From: Xylanibacter brevis ATCC 19188
Lineage (GTDB): Bacteria > Bacteroidota > Bacteroidia > Bacteroidales > Bacteroidaceae
Assembly (NCBI RefSeq): GCF_000621725.1
Contig: NZ_JHXM01000020.1
Span: 21,394-85,393, forward strand
Reading direction: 5' to 3'
DNA length: 64,000 nucleotides
Numbering within the stretch: the first letter of the stretch is position 1; each line of letters starts with the position of its first letter. The notes beneath the pieces are model-generated. The model saw only the letters and a program-made list of their open reading frames with translations. It was not told where the DNA came from and did no database searches. Below are positions 26,601 to 34,152 of this stretch, in pieces. A program made the translations under genes and the position numbers.

Positions 26601-27143
26601 AGGACTCAAAGCCAGGCCTCGAAAGGGAATATGGACTCGTCGCAGTTCTCATCGCTCGGCAGTCAGGTGGACTTTGTGGCTGACTGTAACCTTGAGTCTG
26701 ACTTGGAAATGTACTTCCCCGACCAGTATGTACCTAGTGATTCTGAACGTATGCTGCTCTATCGCGAACTGGACAACACCCGCAACGACCAGGAGGTGGA
26801 GGCCTACCGTACGCGTCTCGTGGACCGTTTCGGACCGTTGCCACCACAGGCCGAGGAACTGTTGCAGGTAGTTGGCTTGCGCAGAAGTGGCAAGCATCTG
26901 GGCTGCGAGAAGATCATGCTGAAGCAGGGACGTATGTTCCTCTACTTCGTCAGCAATCCAAGAAGCCCGTTCTATCAGAGTCAGGCGTTCAGCCAAATTC
27001 TTGATTATATCGGAAGAAACGTGCGCCGCTGCAACCTTCGCGAGCAAAATGGCAAACGCTCTATGGTTGTAACGGATGTGCCCACCGTTGGCGAGGCTGT
27101 CAAGGTACTGAACGATATCATTGGAAAAGGGGCACTATCGTGA
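23634..27143 (+). CDS. mfd: Transcription-repair coupling factor Mfd
   Basis: Removes RNA polymerase stalled at DNA damage and recruits UvrA. The start is ATG 23634 (MNIQELQTLYAMKPQ), giving 1169 residues. In order there are a UvrB-like N-terminal module (about 1-340), the RNA-polymerase-interacting domain (GDYVVHVDHGIGKFGG near residue 453), a RecG-like helicase (Walker A CGDVGFGKTEVA, DEEQKFGV in the DExx position, SATPIPRTL, QMRGRVGRG), and a C-terminal autoinhibitory TRCF domain. A Ser/Glu/Arg-rich insert of about 40 residues (ESEARSAEQGGNARDERTQS) interrupts the region before that last domain. The stop codon lies within a hairpin of the locus-3 repeat. Confidence 0.95.
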   Translation: MNIQELQTLYAMKPQVAALAKLMGKSSEKTISLDGLLASSAPMLFSALALKTSQKLLFILNDADEAGYFYHDLCQVMGEGSVLFFPSSYRRAIKYGQKDPASEILRTEVLTRLTEQEEPVVVGEGAAHPSSYLYVVTYPEALAEMVVTRKQLDARRLTLQQGQSIRVDDVCATLRDFGFREVDYVYEPGQFALRGSILDVYSYSHEFPFRLDFFGDEIDSIRTFQVEDQLSKERCELVDVVPELTAVEEKESILKFLPKNTLLAMKDFQFVRECIERAYQEGFSAQAMQERMEGATELEQRQIEKEMQRDSQIITGSQFARDAEPFRKLLIARAHAVEGACVSFNIKPQPLFHKNFELLTQTLEDFLLQGFKLYILADSEKQQERLKDIFAEMKQGITFVPVDKTLHEGFVDMDARLCLFTDHQIFDRFHKYNLKSDKARGGKVALTLKEIQQFEVGDYVVHVDHGIGKFGGLVRMPLQDGGFQEMIKIVYQRGDAIYVSIHSLYKVSKYKSQDDGQQPRMSTLGTGQWERLKERTKKHIKDIARDLIKLYAARKRQKGFAFSHDTYLQHELEASFLYEDTPDQLKATQEVKADMELPKPMDRLVCGDVGFGKTEVAVRAAFKAAVDGKQVAVMVPTTVLAYQHYRTFLGRLKDMPVRVDYLTRARSTKHTTALLKDLAEGKVDILIGTQKLISKSVKFKDLGLLIIDEEQKFGVSTKEKLRQMKTNVDTLTMSATPIPRTLQFSLVGARDMSVIQTPPPNRYPIQTEIHTFSAEIVTDAINFEMSRNGQVYIVNNRISDLTHIAEMIHKYIPDCRIAIGHGQMKPDELEKIILDFSNYDYDVLLSTTIVENGIDIPNANTIIINSAHYFGLSDLHQMRGRVGRGNRKGFCYLLAPPLAALPVDSRRRLEALENFSDLGSGINIAMQDLDIRGAGNLLGAEQSGFISDLGYETYQKILNEAMAELRNEEPEMEESEARSAEQGGNARDERTQSQASKGNMDSSQFSSLGSQVDFVADCNLESDLEMYFPDQYVPSDSERMLLYRELDNTRNDQEVEAYRTRLVDRFGPLPPQAEELLQVVGLRRSGKHLGCEKIMLKQGRMFLYFVSNPRSPFYQSQAFSQILDYIGRNVRRCNLREQNGKRSMVVTDVPTVGEAVKVLNDIIGKGALS

Positions 27144-27203
27144 TGGAATAGTGCCGCTATTTACCCCGAAAGGGGGCACTATTCTATGACTATTATGGCA
27201 CTT
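27131..27203. repeat. GTGCC hairpin repeats beside array (locus 3)
   Basis: GGCACTAT at 27131 pairs with ATAGTGCC at 27148; GGGGGCACTATT and ATGGCACTT follow. These are variants of the words beside the other three arrays. The first hairpin overlaps the mfd stop codon. Confidence 0.6.
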
Positions 27204-27205
27204 CT

Positions 27206-27306
27206 CCGTAACCAAACCAATGCTTTGCCGTAATGTAAGTATTGGTTTCCCGTAACTAAACTAATGCTTTCCCGTAACGTAAGTATGGGCCTCCCGTAAC
27301 CAAAGT
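27206..27306. repeat. 22-bp-period array, locus 3 (five units, CCGTAAC core)
   Basis: Units start at 27206, 27228, 27250, 27272 and 27294. They read CCGTAACCAAACC, CCGTAATGTAAGT, CCGTAACTAAACT, CCGTAACGTAAGT and CCGTAACCAAAGT, separated by 9-bp spacers (AATGCTTTG, ATTGGTTTC, AATGCTTTC, ATGGGCCTC). Units alternate A-B-A-B-A as at locus 1. The core has no sequence resemblance to the TCTAG-type cores, but the period, unit number and 101-bp length are identical. Confidence 0.85.
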
Positions 27307-27341
27307 TCCCCCTTCAGGAAAGAATGTTTTATGAAATAATG

Positions 27342-27386
27342 ACCGACAATATGTCTTGTGTTTGTGACAAATTGTCGGTTATTTTT
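27342..27386 (+). terminator. Probable terminator between mfd and hsp20
   Basis: ACCGACAATATGTC pairs with GACAAATTGTCGGT (one mismatch), followed by a T-rich run. It could alternatively be a heat-shock operator; it does not match the CIRCE sequence. The remaining bases to 27490 are leader sequence with AGGAGG before the hsp20 start. Confidence 0.55.
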
Positions 27387-27490
27387 GTATTGGCATTTAT
27401 ATTGCATCTTGATAAGTGAGCAACGATGATAAGTCGATGACTCAGACAACAAGTTAAACCAAAATAAAACATAATTAGGAGGACAATATT

Positions 27491-27919
27491 ATGACACCAA
27501 TGATGAGACGTAACGCAGCTTGGCTGCCCAGTGTATTCAACGATTTCTTTGATACAGAGTTTATGCCACGTGCCAACTGCACCGCACCTGCTATCAATGT
27601 GAAGGAGAGCGATAAGGCTTACACCGTTGAACTGGCTGCTCCAGGCATGCAGAAAAACGATTTCAACGTACATATCAATGATGAGGGCAACCTGATCATC
27701 AAGATGGAAAAGAAACAGGAACAGAAGGAGGAGGACAAGAGCACTCGCTATCTGCGTCGCGAGTTCTCGTATTCTAAGTTTGAACAGACGCTGCTGTTGC
27801 CCGACGATGTAGAGCGTGACCAGATCAGAGCTCACGTAGAAAACGGTGTGCTGACTGTAGAACTGCCCAAGCATGCTGAAGAAAAGGTCAAGGTGAGCCG
27901 CCAGATTGAGATTGGATAA
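27491..27919 (+). CDS. Small heat-shock protein, Hsp20/alpha-crystallin family
   Basis: 142-residue ATP-independent chaperone that holds unfolding proteins in the cytoplasm. A short N-terminal arm (RNAAWLPSVFNDFFD) leads into an alpha-crystallin beta-sandwich: NVKESDKAYTVELAAPGMQK, FNVHINDEGNLIIKME, the EFSYSKFEQTLLLPDDV segment and the conserved VENGVLTVELPK. The C-terminal tail is short, and the usual I-x-I anchor appears only as RQIEIG. A good AGGAGG ribosome-binding site precedes the start. It is transcribed alone between two hairpins. Confidence 0.9.
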   Translation: MTPMMRRNAAWLPSVFNDFFDTEFMPRANCTAPAINVKESDKAYTVELAAPGMQKNDFNVHINDEGNLIIKMEKKQEQKEEDKSTRYLRREFSYSKFEQTLLLPDDVERDQIRAHVENGVLTVELPKHAEEKVKVSRQIEIG

Positions 27920-27943
27920 AACAGCATAAAGGATTGACTTATG

Positions 27944-27988
27944 GAGGAAATGGCATTCTGACGAAGGGTGCTGTTTCCTCTTTTTTTA
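27944..27988 (+). terminator. Terminator after hsp20
   Basis: GAGGAAA-TGGCA pairs with TGCTG-TTTCCTC (with wobble) and is followed by seven T's. Confidence 0.8.
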
Positions 27989-28018
27989 TTATTATTTGCG
28001 GGAGTTAAGTTTTTTTTG

Positions 28019-28026
28019 TACCTTTG
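28019..28026 (+). promoter_or_regulatory. -7 box for the outer-membrane protein gene
   Basis: TACCTTTG lies 27 nt upstream of the preferred ATG at 28054. An earlier ATG at 28036 would leave almost no leader. Confidence 0.5.
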
Positions 28027-28053
28027 CCGCTGATAATGAATAATGTATATTCT

Positions 28054-28758
28054 ATGATGATTAAATTCTTGCGTAGTTGGCTGATGGCACTGGCGTGTGC
28101 AGTCGGTCTGAATAGTTATGCTCAAGACGAGATTCAAACTGTTGCCAAGGCAGACATTCTGAGCCAGTATATGTGGCGTGGACAGGAAATGGGAGCCACC
28201 AGTTTTCAACCTGCATTGGGCATCGAGTGGAAGGGATTCAGTTTGGTGGGTGGTGCCAATATCGGTATCTCGGACAAGACAGACCCTAAAGAACTGGACA
28301 TCACAGCGCAATATACCCTGGGAAACTTCAGATTCGGACTTGTTGACTACTGGAGCGATTCACCCAATACGCGTTATCTCTATTACGATGCACACAGCAC
28401 CAGTCATGTGTTTGAGGCTTTTGTGGGCTATGATTTCGGCATCGTGGATGCTTCGTGGCAAACCAACTTTGCCGGACAGGATTATCAGACGGCGGATGGC
28501 AAGCGCGCCTATTCTTCATATGTAGAGCTGACTGCGCCCTTCAAACTGGCTAACTTCCAATGGGAGGCACAGCTGGCTTTCGTTCCCTGGAAGTCAGACT
28601 ATTACCACACGACGGGCTTCGCCGTGACGAATGTCAATCTGAAGGCTATCAAAAATATAAGACTGACAGAACATTTCGCCCTGCCAGTCTTTGCACAAGT
28701 GGTGGCCAATCCTTGTTCGCAGAAGACTTATATCGTCTTCGGACTGACCATCGAATAA
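28054..28758 (+). CDS. Small outer-membrane beta-barrel-like protein of unknown function
   Basis: Starts at the MMIKF Met. A signal peptide (MMIKFLRSWLMALACAVGLNSYAQ) is followed by about 210 residues of short alternating strands with aromatic girdle residues (ADILSQYMWRGQEMGATSF, FRFGLVDYWSD, FEAFVGYDFGIVDASW). It ends in a strand with an aromatic near the C-terminus (TYIVFGLTIE). This looks like a small beta-barrel of about ten strands. The YMWRGQ-type motif occurs in uncharacterised TorF/MipA-like barrels; no function can be named. It converges on trpB with only 8 nt between the stop codons. Confidence 0.7.
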   Translation: MMIKFLRSWLMALACAVGLNSYAQDEIQTVAKADILSQYMWRGQEMGATSFQPALGIEWKGFSLVGGANIGISDKTDPKELDITAQYTLGNFRFGLVDYWSDSPNTRYLYYDAHSTSHVFEAFVGYDFGIVDASWQTNFAGQDYQTADGKRAYSSYVELTAPFKLANFQWEAQLAFVPWKSDYYHTTGFAVTNVNLKAIKNIRLTEHFALPVFAQVVANPCSQKTYIVFGLTIE

Positions 28759-28766
28759 TTCTTTCG

Positions 28767-30131
28767 TTAGATAATCTGCTCAAGTTCAGAAACGTTCTTC
28801 TCGATAGTCTCATCGCTGACGCTGAAGTTCTGCAGGTCGCCATTGATGTACGACTCGTAAGAAGGCATGTCAATCAGACCGTGGCCTGAGAGGTTGAAGA
28901 GGATGACTTTCTCTTCGCCTGTCTCAATGCACTTCTTGGCCTCGCGGATGGTGGCGGCAATGGCATGACAACTCTCGGGCGCAGGGATGATACCCTCGGT
29001 GCGGGCGAAGAGCATGCCGGCCTCGAATGACTCGAGCTGTGGGATATCGACGCCATACATCAGACCGTCTTTGATCAACTGACTGACAATCATGCCTGCA
29101 CCATGATAGCGCAGACCGCCAGCGTGGATGTTTGAGGGCTTGAACTGATGACCCAGTGTGAACATGGGGAGCAGAGGGGTATAACCAGCCTCGTCGCCGA
29201 AGTCGTACTGGAACTTACCGCGTGTCAGTTTAGGACAGCTCTCTGGTTCGGCAGCAATGAACTGGGTGTCCTTGCCGTCCTTCAGGTTGTGGCGCATGAA
29301 GGGGAAGGCAATACCGCCAAAGTTACTACCTCCACCGAAGCAGGCAATCACCATGTCGGGATACTCACCGGCCATCTCCATCTGTTTTTCGGCTTCCAGA
29401 CCGATGATACTCTGATGGATAGCTACGTGGTTCAGCACTGAGCCCAGTGTGTATTTACAGTTGGGCGTGGTGGTGGCCAGCTCAACAGCCTCACTGATGG
29501 CTGTTCCCAGCGAACCAGGATGCGTGGGGTCCTTGGTGATGATGTCCTTACCAGCACGGGTTGACATAGAAGGTGAACCTGTAACGGCAGCACCAAAGGT
29601 GCGCATGATGCTGGAGCGATAGGGCTTCTGCTGCATCGTGATCTTCACCTGATAGACAGCGGCATCCAGACCGTAGATCTTCGCTGCGTATGACAGAGCG
29701 GCGCCCCACTGTCCGGCACCGGTCTCTGTGGTGACGTTGGTGGTGCCTTCCTGCTTGGCATAGTAGCACTGGGGAATGGCTGAGTTGATCTTATGTGAAC
29801 CAAGTGGATTGGTAGATTCGTTCTTGAAATAGATATGGGCAGGTGTGCCAAGAGCCTCTTCAAGGGCGTAGGCACGTACCAGCGGAGTAGAACGGTAGTA
29901 TTTGTATTTCTCCAAAACCTCTTCGGGAATGTCTATCCATGCGTGTTCTGTGTCCAGTTCTTGTACGCAGCATTCGCGGGGGAAGATGTGTGCCAGGTCG
30001 TCAACGCCGAGTGGCTGGTGGGTTTTAGGATGAATAGGAGGCAATGGCTTGTTGGGCATGTCTGCCTGAATATTATACCACTGCGTGGGAATCTCACTCT
30101 CGGGGAGAATAAATTTCTTTTGTTTGCTCAT
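28767..30131 (-). CDS. Tryptophan synthase beta-like protein (TrpB2 type)
   Basis: PLP-dependent enzyme joining indole and serine to make tryptophan. At 454 residues it is longer than ordinary TrpB (about 400) and has the TrpB2-type N-terminal extension (PTQWYNIQADMPNKPLPP). The PLP lysine sits in NPLGSHKINSA near residue 112, ETGAGQWG follows, and the phosphate-binding loop is FGGGSNFGG. TrpB2 enzymes often act without a TrpA partner, salvaging free indole; consistent with that, no trpA or other trp gene lies nearby. Confidence 0.9.
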   Translation of the reverse strand: MSKQKKFILPESEIPTQWYNIQADMPNKPLPPIHPKTHQPLGVDDLAHIFPRECCVQELDTEHAWIDIPEEVLEKYKYYRSTPLVRAYALEEALGTPAHIYFKNESTNPLGSHKINSAIPQCYYAKQEGTTNVTTETGAGQWGAALSYAAKIYGLDAAVYQVKITMQQKPYRSSIMRTFGAAVTGSPSMSTRAGKDIITKDPTHPGSLGTAISEAVELATTTPNCKYTLGSVLNHVAIHQSIIGLEAEKQMEMAGEYPDMVIACFGGGSNFGGIAFPFMRHNLKDGKDTQFIAAEPESCPKLTRGKFQYDFGDEAGYTPLLPMFTLGHQFKPSNIHAGGLRYHGAGMIVSQLIKDGLMYGVDIPQLESFEAGMLFARTEGIIPAPESCHAIAATIREAKKCIETGEEKVILFNLSGHGLIDMPSYESYINGDLQNFSVSDETIEKNVSELEQII

Positions 30132-30163
30132 ACGTTTCTATTATTGGTTTAGTATTTGCGCTG

Positions 30164-30171
30164 CAAAGATA
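30164..30171 (-). promoter_or_regulatory. -7 box for trpB2
   Basis: The minus strand reads TATCTTTG, 33 nt upstream of the start codon. Confidence 0.55.
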
Positions 30172-30247
30172 ATATAATTAATTAAGAATGAAGAATGAAG
30201 AGTTAATAATTTTGTGACACTGTGGGGGCTGACTTGGGAAAAATGTG

Positions 30248-30255
30248 TAACTTTG
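30248..30255 (+). promoter_or_regulatory. -7 box for the sodium:solute symporter gene
   Basis: TAACTTTG ends 8 nt before the chosen ATG at 30264, implying a very short 5' leader. It excludes the upstream in-frame Met codons at 30222 and 30243. Confidence 0.5.
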
Positions 30256-30263
30256 CAGGCTGT

Positions 30264-31706
30264 ATGTGGATTATTGTAACAATATTGGCTTATTTCTTCG
30301 TACTGATGGGCATCAGTCGCCTGGCAGTACGGCGTGCCGATAATCAGGCTTTCTTTCGTGCAGGGCGCCGCTCGCCTTGGTATATGGTGGCCTTTGGCAT
30401 GGTGGGCGCTTCCATTTCCGGCGTCACGTTTGTCAGCGTGCCAGGCATGGTGCTGACTTCGCAGATGACCTATCTGCAGGTGTGTCTGGGCTTTATTGTG
30501 GGCTATCTGGCCATCGCCTTTTTATTGCTTCCGGTCTATTATAAGTTGAACCTCACCTCTATCTATACTTACTTAGGTCAGCGCCTTGGCGCATCGTCGT
30601 ATCAGACGGGCGCCTGGTTTTTCCTCGTTTCGAAGATGGTGGGGGCTGCGGTGAAGTTCTATGTGGTATGCCTTATTCTGCAGCAGTTTGTGTTTGAGGC
30701 GCTGGGCGTACCCTTCTTCATCAACGTGCTGTTGATGGTGTCGTTGATATGGTTCTATACGCGAAAGGGTGGGGTGCGCACGCTGGTCTTCACCGATACG
30801 TTCCAGACGGTTTGTCTCTTCATGGCGCTCCTTCTCATTATATTTATGGTGGTTCAGTCGCTCCACTTCTCCATGGGTGATGCCGTACGGGCCATTGCCA
30901 GCGATGCCCATAGTCATATCTTTGAGTTCAGCGACTGGCGGTCGCCTTTCTTCTTTTGGAAAGAGTTTCTGAGTGGTGCTTTTATCGTGATTGTGATGAC
31001 AGGCCTCGATCAGGATATGATGCAGAAGAATCTGACGTGCCGCACTTTGCGCGAGGCACAGAAAGATATGTGTAGTTATGGTGTTGCTTTTGTACCGGCC
31101 AATCTGTTGTTTCTGTCGTTGGGCGTATTGTTGGTGCAGCTTTTTCAGCAACAAGGGGTTGAAATTCCTGCTCAGGGCGACCAACTGCTGCCCATGTTTG
31201 TGAAGGGCGAAGTGATTCCTCTGACTTCTCAGCTTCTCCCATTGCTCTTTGTTCTTGGCATTGTGGCGGCATCGTTCTCAAGTGCCGATTCGGCCCTGAC
31301 GTCGCTAACCACCAGCTATTGCGTTGATATCCGACAAAAACACGACGACGAGAAACTGCGTAAACGCGTACATCTGGCTGTCTGCTTGCTTTTTGTGGCT
31401 TTCATCGTGATGTTCCATACGCTCAATAGCAAGTCGCTGATAGATGCCATCTATACCATCGTTTCCTATACGTATGGTCCTCTGTTGGGACTCTTCGCTT
31501 TTGGGTTGTTTACCAAACTGTATGTTAGCCAGCGGTGGGTGCCTGTGGTTTGTGTGGCGTCGCCATTCATTTGCTATGGCATAGCTTGTGCAGCCGAACA
31601 GCTGTTGAATTATCATTTTGGCTACGAACTGCTGATGCTCAACGGCTTGCTGACATTTGTTGGCTTGTGGCTGTGCCGTTGCTCTGTGCCTCCATATACT
31701 CGCTAG
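30264..31706 (+). CDS. Sodium:solute symporter (SSS family)
   Basis: 480-residue inner-membrane transporter with about 13 hydrophobic helices. The N-terminus MWIIVTILAYFFVLMGISRL and the loop FFRAGRRSPWYMVAFGMVGA are typical of the SSS family, as are GVTFVSVPG and the later ASFSSADSALTSL sodium-site segment. Substrate cannot be inferred; the family carries sugars, amino acids, sialic acid and others. The 3' end overlaps the convergent hybrid regulator gene by 68 nt, so the two messages share antisense sequence. Confidence 0.85.
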   Translation: MWIIVTILAYFFVLMGISRLAVRRADNQAFFRAGRRSPWYMVAFGMVGASISGVTFVSVPGMVLTSQMTYLQVCLGFIVGYLAIAFLLLPVYYKLNLTSIYTYLGQRLGASSYQTGAWFFLVSKMVGAAVKFYVVCLILQQFVFEALGVPFFINVLLMVSLIWFYTRKGGVRTLVFTDTFQTVCLFMALLLIIFMVVQSLHFSMGDAVRAIASDAHSHIFEFSDWRSPFFFWKEFLSGAFIVIVMTGLDQDMMQKNLTCRTLREAQKDMCSYGVAFVPANLLFLSLGVLLVQLFQQQGVEIPAQGDQLLPMFVKGEVIPLTSQLLPLLFVLGIVAASFSSADSALTSLTTSYCVDIRQKHDDEKLRKRVHLAVCLLFVAFIVMFHTLNSKSLIDAIYTIVSYTYGPLLGLFAFGLFTKLYVSQRWVPVVCVASPFICYGIACAAEQLLNYHFGYELLMLNGLLTFVGLWLCRCSVPPYTR

Positions 31707-33345
31707 GCTGTACGCCAAACTCTTTTTTGAAACAGGTTGCGAAGTATTTCGGGTCCTTAAATCCTACGCGATAAGCCAGGTCGCTGACGCGCATGTTGGA
31801 ATGGCTCTCGGCCAGTCGTTTGGCTTCTTTCATGCGTATGTCGCGAATATAAGTGGTGATGTTCATGCCCGTCAGCACGCGCAACTTGTTGTAGAGCGTA
31901 GAGCCTGAAGCTCCCATCGCCTTGGCAAAGGCATCTCGGTCAAAATCGCTGTCGTCAAGATGATCCAGTACGCATTTGTAGGCTCGCTGCATAAACTCGT
32001 CATCGGGCGATATCTGCTGATTTTCGGTGATGGGTTCTTTGCCTGCAGCTTCCATAATACGCTTTCGGTTCGAGATCAGATTGTCTATGCGCAACTCCAG
32101 GTCGCCCAAGCGGAAGGGTTTGGCGATGTAGTCATCGGCACCGATAATCATTGATTCTTTGCGGTCTTCTTCGTTGGTCTTGGCTGTCAACAGAATGATG
32201 GGCAGGTGGTTCCATTCTGGTTTTGACTTGATCTTCTGTGTCAGTTCGTTACCATCCATCTCAGGCATCATCACGTCAGAGACGATGAGGTCCAGATGTT
32301 TGCTTTTCACAATGTCGAGCGCTTCTTTTCCGTTAGAGGCGGTGTAGATATGATAACGCTTGCTCAGCAGTGTTCTCATCAGCATCAGCAGCTCTTCGTT
32401 GTCTTCTACGAGCAGCAGCCTGTAGGCATTCTCGTCTGTTGGTTGGATGGCGGCCGACATTGGTGGCTCGTCATCTTCTGGATAGAGTGCCTTCAGGTCG
32501 ATGATGTTTGATTGTGTCTTGCTGAGGTCGAAGGCGTTGTTTTCATCGACTTGCTCTGGCAGGAATGCTTCCTTGGTGATAGGAATCGTGACAGTAAAGG
32601 TGGTTCCTATGTTTTCCTTGCTCTCACAGTTGATGGTTCCTCCGTGCAGCATCACCAGGTCGTGCGTCAGTGCGAGTCCTAGTCCGTTGCCCTTCGCTTG
32701 CATCCTGCGGTATTCTCCGTCGTGAAAGCGATGATACAGGTTCTTCATCTTGTTTGCCGAGATGCCGATACCATCATCTGTTATTTGTATAATAATATGG
32801 TCATACAGATTGTTTGTCATCACGCGGAGCGAGATGTTTCCACCCGCCTTTGTGTATTTGGCGGCATTCGACAGCAGGTTGTAGATAATCTTGTCCAACT
32901 TGTCGGTATCTATCCAGCCCATCATCGAGTTGGGTTTCGTCTCTATGGTGAAGGTCTGGTCGCGTTTGTGCATCAGTGGCTCTATGCAGAGTGCGGTCTG
33001 TCTGATATATTGCATGACATCTCCTTGCGATACCAGAAGCTTCAGTTCGCCAGAATGCGATTTGCTGGTTTCCAGTATCTGTTGCAGTAGGCGCACCATG
33101 CGTTCAATATTTAATTGCATGAGTGCATAGTCTGATGCATGATTGGGTTCTTGTTCGCGTAGATGATCTACCGAGGCCGAGATGACGGTGAGTGGTGTTA
33201 GCAGTTCATGGCTGATGTTCGTGAACACCTCTTCCATCTTTCTGCGATTCCGCCGACCGATGCTTTGCTGGTAGAGCATGCGTCCATGAATGATTAATAT
33301 GGCAATAATTGCTATGCCGAGTGCTATGTTATACGCGATATTCAT
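31639..33345 (-). CDS. Hybrid two-component regulator: histidine kinase, receiver and AraC-type DNA-binding domains
   Basis: Start at 33345 (MNIAYNIALGIAIIAILIIHG), 568 residues; the frame extends to 33405. Order: one transmembrane segment (about 4-22), HisKA with the phospho-acceptor His in FTNISHELLTPL, HATPase with NAAKYTKAGG, DDGIGIS and GNGLGLAL, a receiver domain (LLLVEDNEE, acceptor Asp in LIVSDVMMPEMDG, switch residues LLTAKT, Lys in IAKPF), and two AraC-type helix-turn-helix motifs ending YRVGFKDPKYFATCFKKEFG. Unlike common Bacteroides hybrid regulators it lacks the large periplasmic propeller sensor. It may read a membrane or cytoplasmic signal or an unseen partner. The promoter is unclear. 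Confidence 0.9.
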   Translation of the reverse strand: MNIAYNIALGIAIIAILIIHGRMLYQQSIGRRNRRKMEEVFTNISHELLTPLTVISASVDHLREQEPNHASDYALMQLNIERMVRLLQQILETSKSHSGELKLLVSQGDVMQYIRQTALCIEPLMHKRDQTFTIETKPNSMMGWIDTDKLDKIIYNLLSNAAKYTKAGGNISLRVMTNNLYDHIIIQITDDGIGISANKMKNLYHRFHDGEYRRMQAKGNGLGLALTHDLVMLHGGTINCESKENIGTTFTVTIPITKEAFLPEQVDENNAFDLSKTQSNIIDLKALYPEDDEPPMSAAIQPTDENAYRLLLVEDNEELLMLMRTLLSKRYHIYTASNGKEALDIVKSKHLDLIVSDVMMPEMDGNELTQKIKSKPEWNHLPIILLTAKTNEEDRKESMIIGADDYIAKPFRLGDLELRIDNLISNRKRIMEAAGKEPITENQQISPDDEFMQRAYKCVLDHLDDSDFDRDAFAKAMGASGSTLYNKLRVLTGMNITTYIRDIRMKEAKRLAESHSNMRVSDLAYRVGFKDPKYFATCFKKEFGVQPSEYMEAQSNGTATSQQMSASR

Positions 33346-33429
33346 TCTTTTAAGGTTTAGATTTCCGTCTGCGAAGATAGATATTTTTATCGAAAGTTCC
33401 AACAAAATCGGCGAAAAAGTGCACTAATT

Positions 33430-33640
33430 GGTTTAAAATTTGTGATTTTTGGTAGAAATAACGTTAATTCACGATTATTAAACCTTAAATAACAAAAGTT
33501 AAACGTCGTTTTGGAAAGCATTTCTTATCTTTGCAACATTAAAAGAGATTTTTAATGGTTAAGGTTTATGGTTGATTAATTTAGTTAATCGAAAGAGCTA
33601 CGCTGGGAAGCGTGGCTCTTTTTTCTTTTTATATTCTTCT
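33430..33640 (+). repeat. Tandem-duplicated sRNA cassette, copy 1
   Basis: The block starting TTGTGATTTTTGGTAGAAA and running through AACCTTAAATAACAA, a promoter, the transcript and the terminator is repeated about 503 bp downstream (copy 2, near 33940-34130). Conserved parts are the upstream box, the -7 region and the RNA core; the promoter spacer and terminator arms have diverged. The ~260 bp between the copies show no gene or repeat that I recognise. Confidence 0.75.
33540..33625 (+). ncRNA. Candidate small RNA 1 (~85 nt)
   Basis: The promoter -7 box TATCTTTG at 33526-33533 is followed by a ~50-nt core identical to copy 2 apart from one base (AAAGAGATTTTTAATGG...). A terminator hairpin at 33595-33618 follows (GAGCTACGC / GCGTGGCTC, 6-nt loop) with a T-run. 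Inside lies a 6-codon frame, MVKVYG (33555-33575), and the core ends GATTAATTTAGTTAAT. Stem bases differ from copy 2 in compensatory pairs, which supports a real RNA. No known family is recognised. Confidence 0.7.
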
Positions 33641-34042
33641 AGCCTTAATTATTGTTGAAATCTCCTACAGTATTTATTCTGCCTGTAGTTGTGTTCCAAG
33701 AAAAGCTGTTATCATTTGATGGCTTTTCTATAAAAATCGGTGTTGGTTGCTTTGATGGAAATAGTCGCCCATGGCTCAGGTTTTGGTTGGACGACATGAT
33801 TTGATCAGTTTAGGTGTTTTGCTGGGCCGTTAGTTGTTGCATGCCAGAATACTTTTTCTGCCAATTATTTTCTATTTTTAAGCGATTTTTTCACTTATTA
33901 AGTAAATTAGGGGCTGAAATAGTTTTCAAAATGGTTGAAATATTGTGATTTTAGGTAGAAAATATGATAATTGTTATTTTTTAAACCTTAAATAACAATA
34001 GTTGAACCTCATCATTAAAACTATTATATATCTTTGCAATAT

Positions 34043-34127
34043 CAAAAGAGATTTTTAATGGTTAAGGTTTATGGTTGATTAATTTAGTTAATTGAAAAAG
34101 CCTCGCTGTGAAGCGGGGCTTTTTTGT
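34043..34127 (+). ncRNA. Candidate small RNA 2 (~85 nt), paralogue of RNA 1
   Basis: The -7 box TATCTTTG lies at 34029-34036. The transcript core repeats that of RNA 1, including the 6-codon frame MVKVYG (34058-34078). The terminator stem AAGCCTCGC / GCGGGGCTT (34098-34121) keeps the U-G wobble at the same place as RNA 1 while three base pairs have changed on both sides. T-run follows. It ends about 25 bp before an octamer repeat and 137 bp before the 3' end of trxB. Confidence 0.7.
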
Positions 34128-34152
34128 TTTTTATTCTTTTTTGTTGTTTTGT

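Noticed and set aside
27342..27386. CIRCE heat-shock operator before hsp20
   Set aside because: The inverted repeat ACCGACAAT/ATTGTCGGT does not match the CIRCE sequence and is followed by a T-run; a terminator is simpler.
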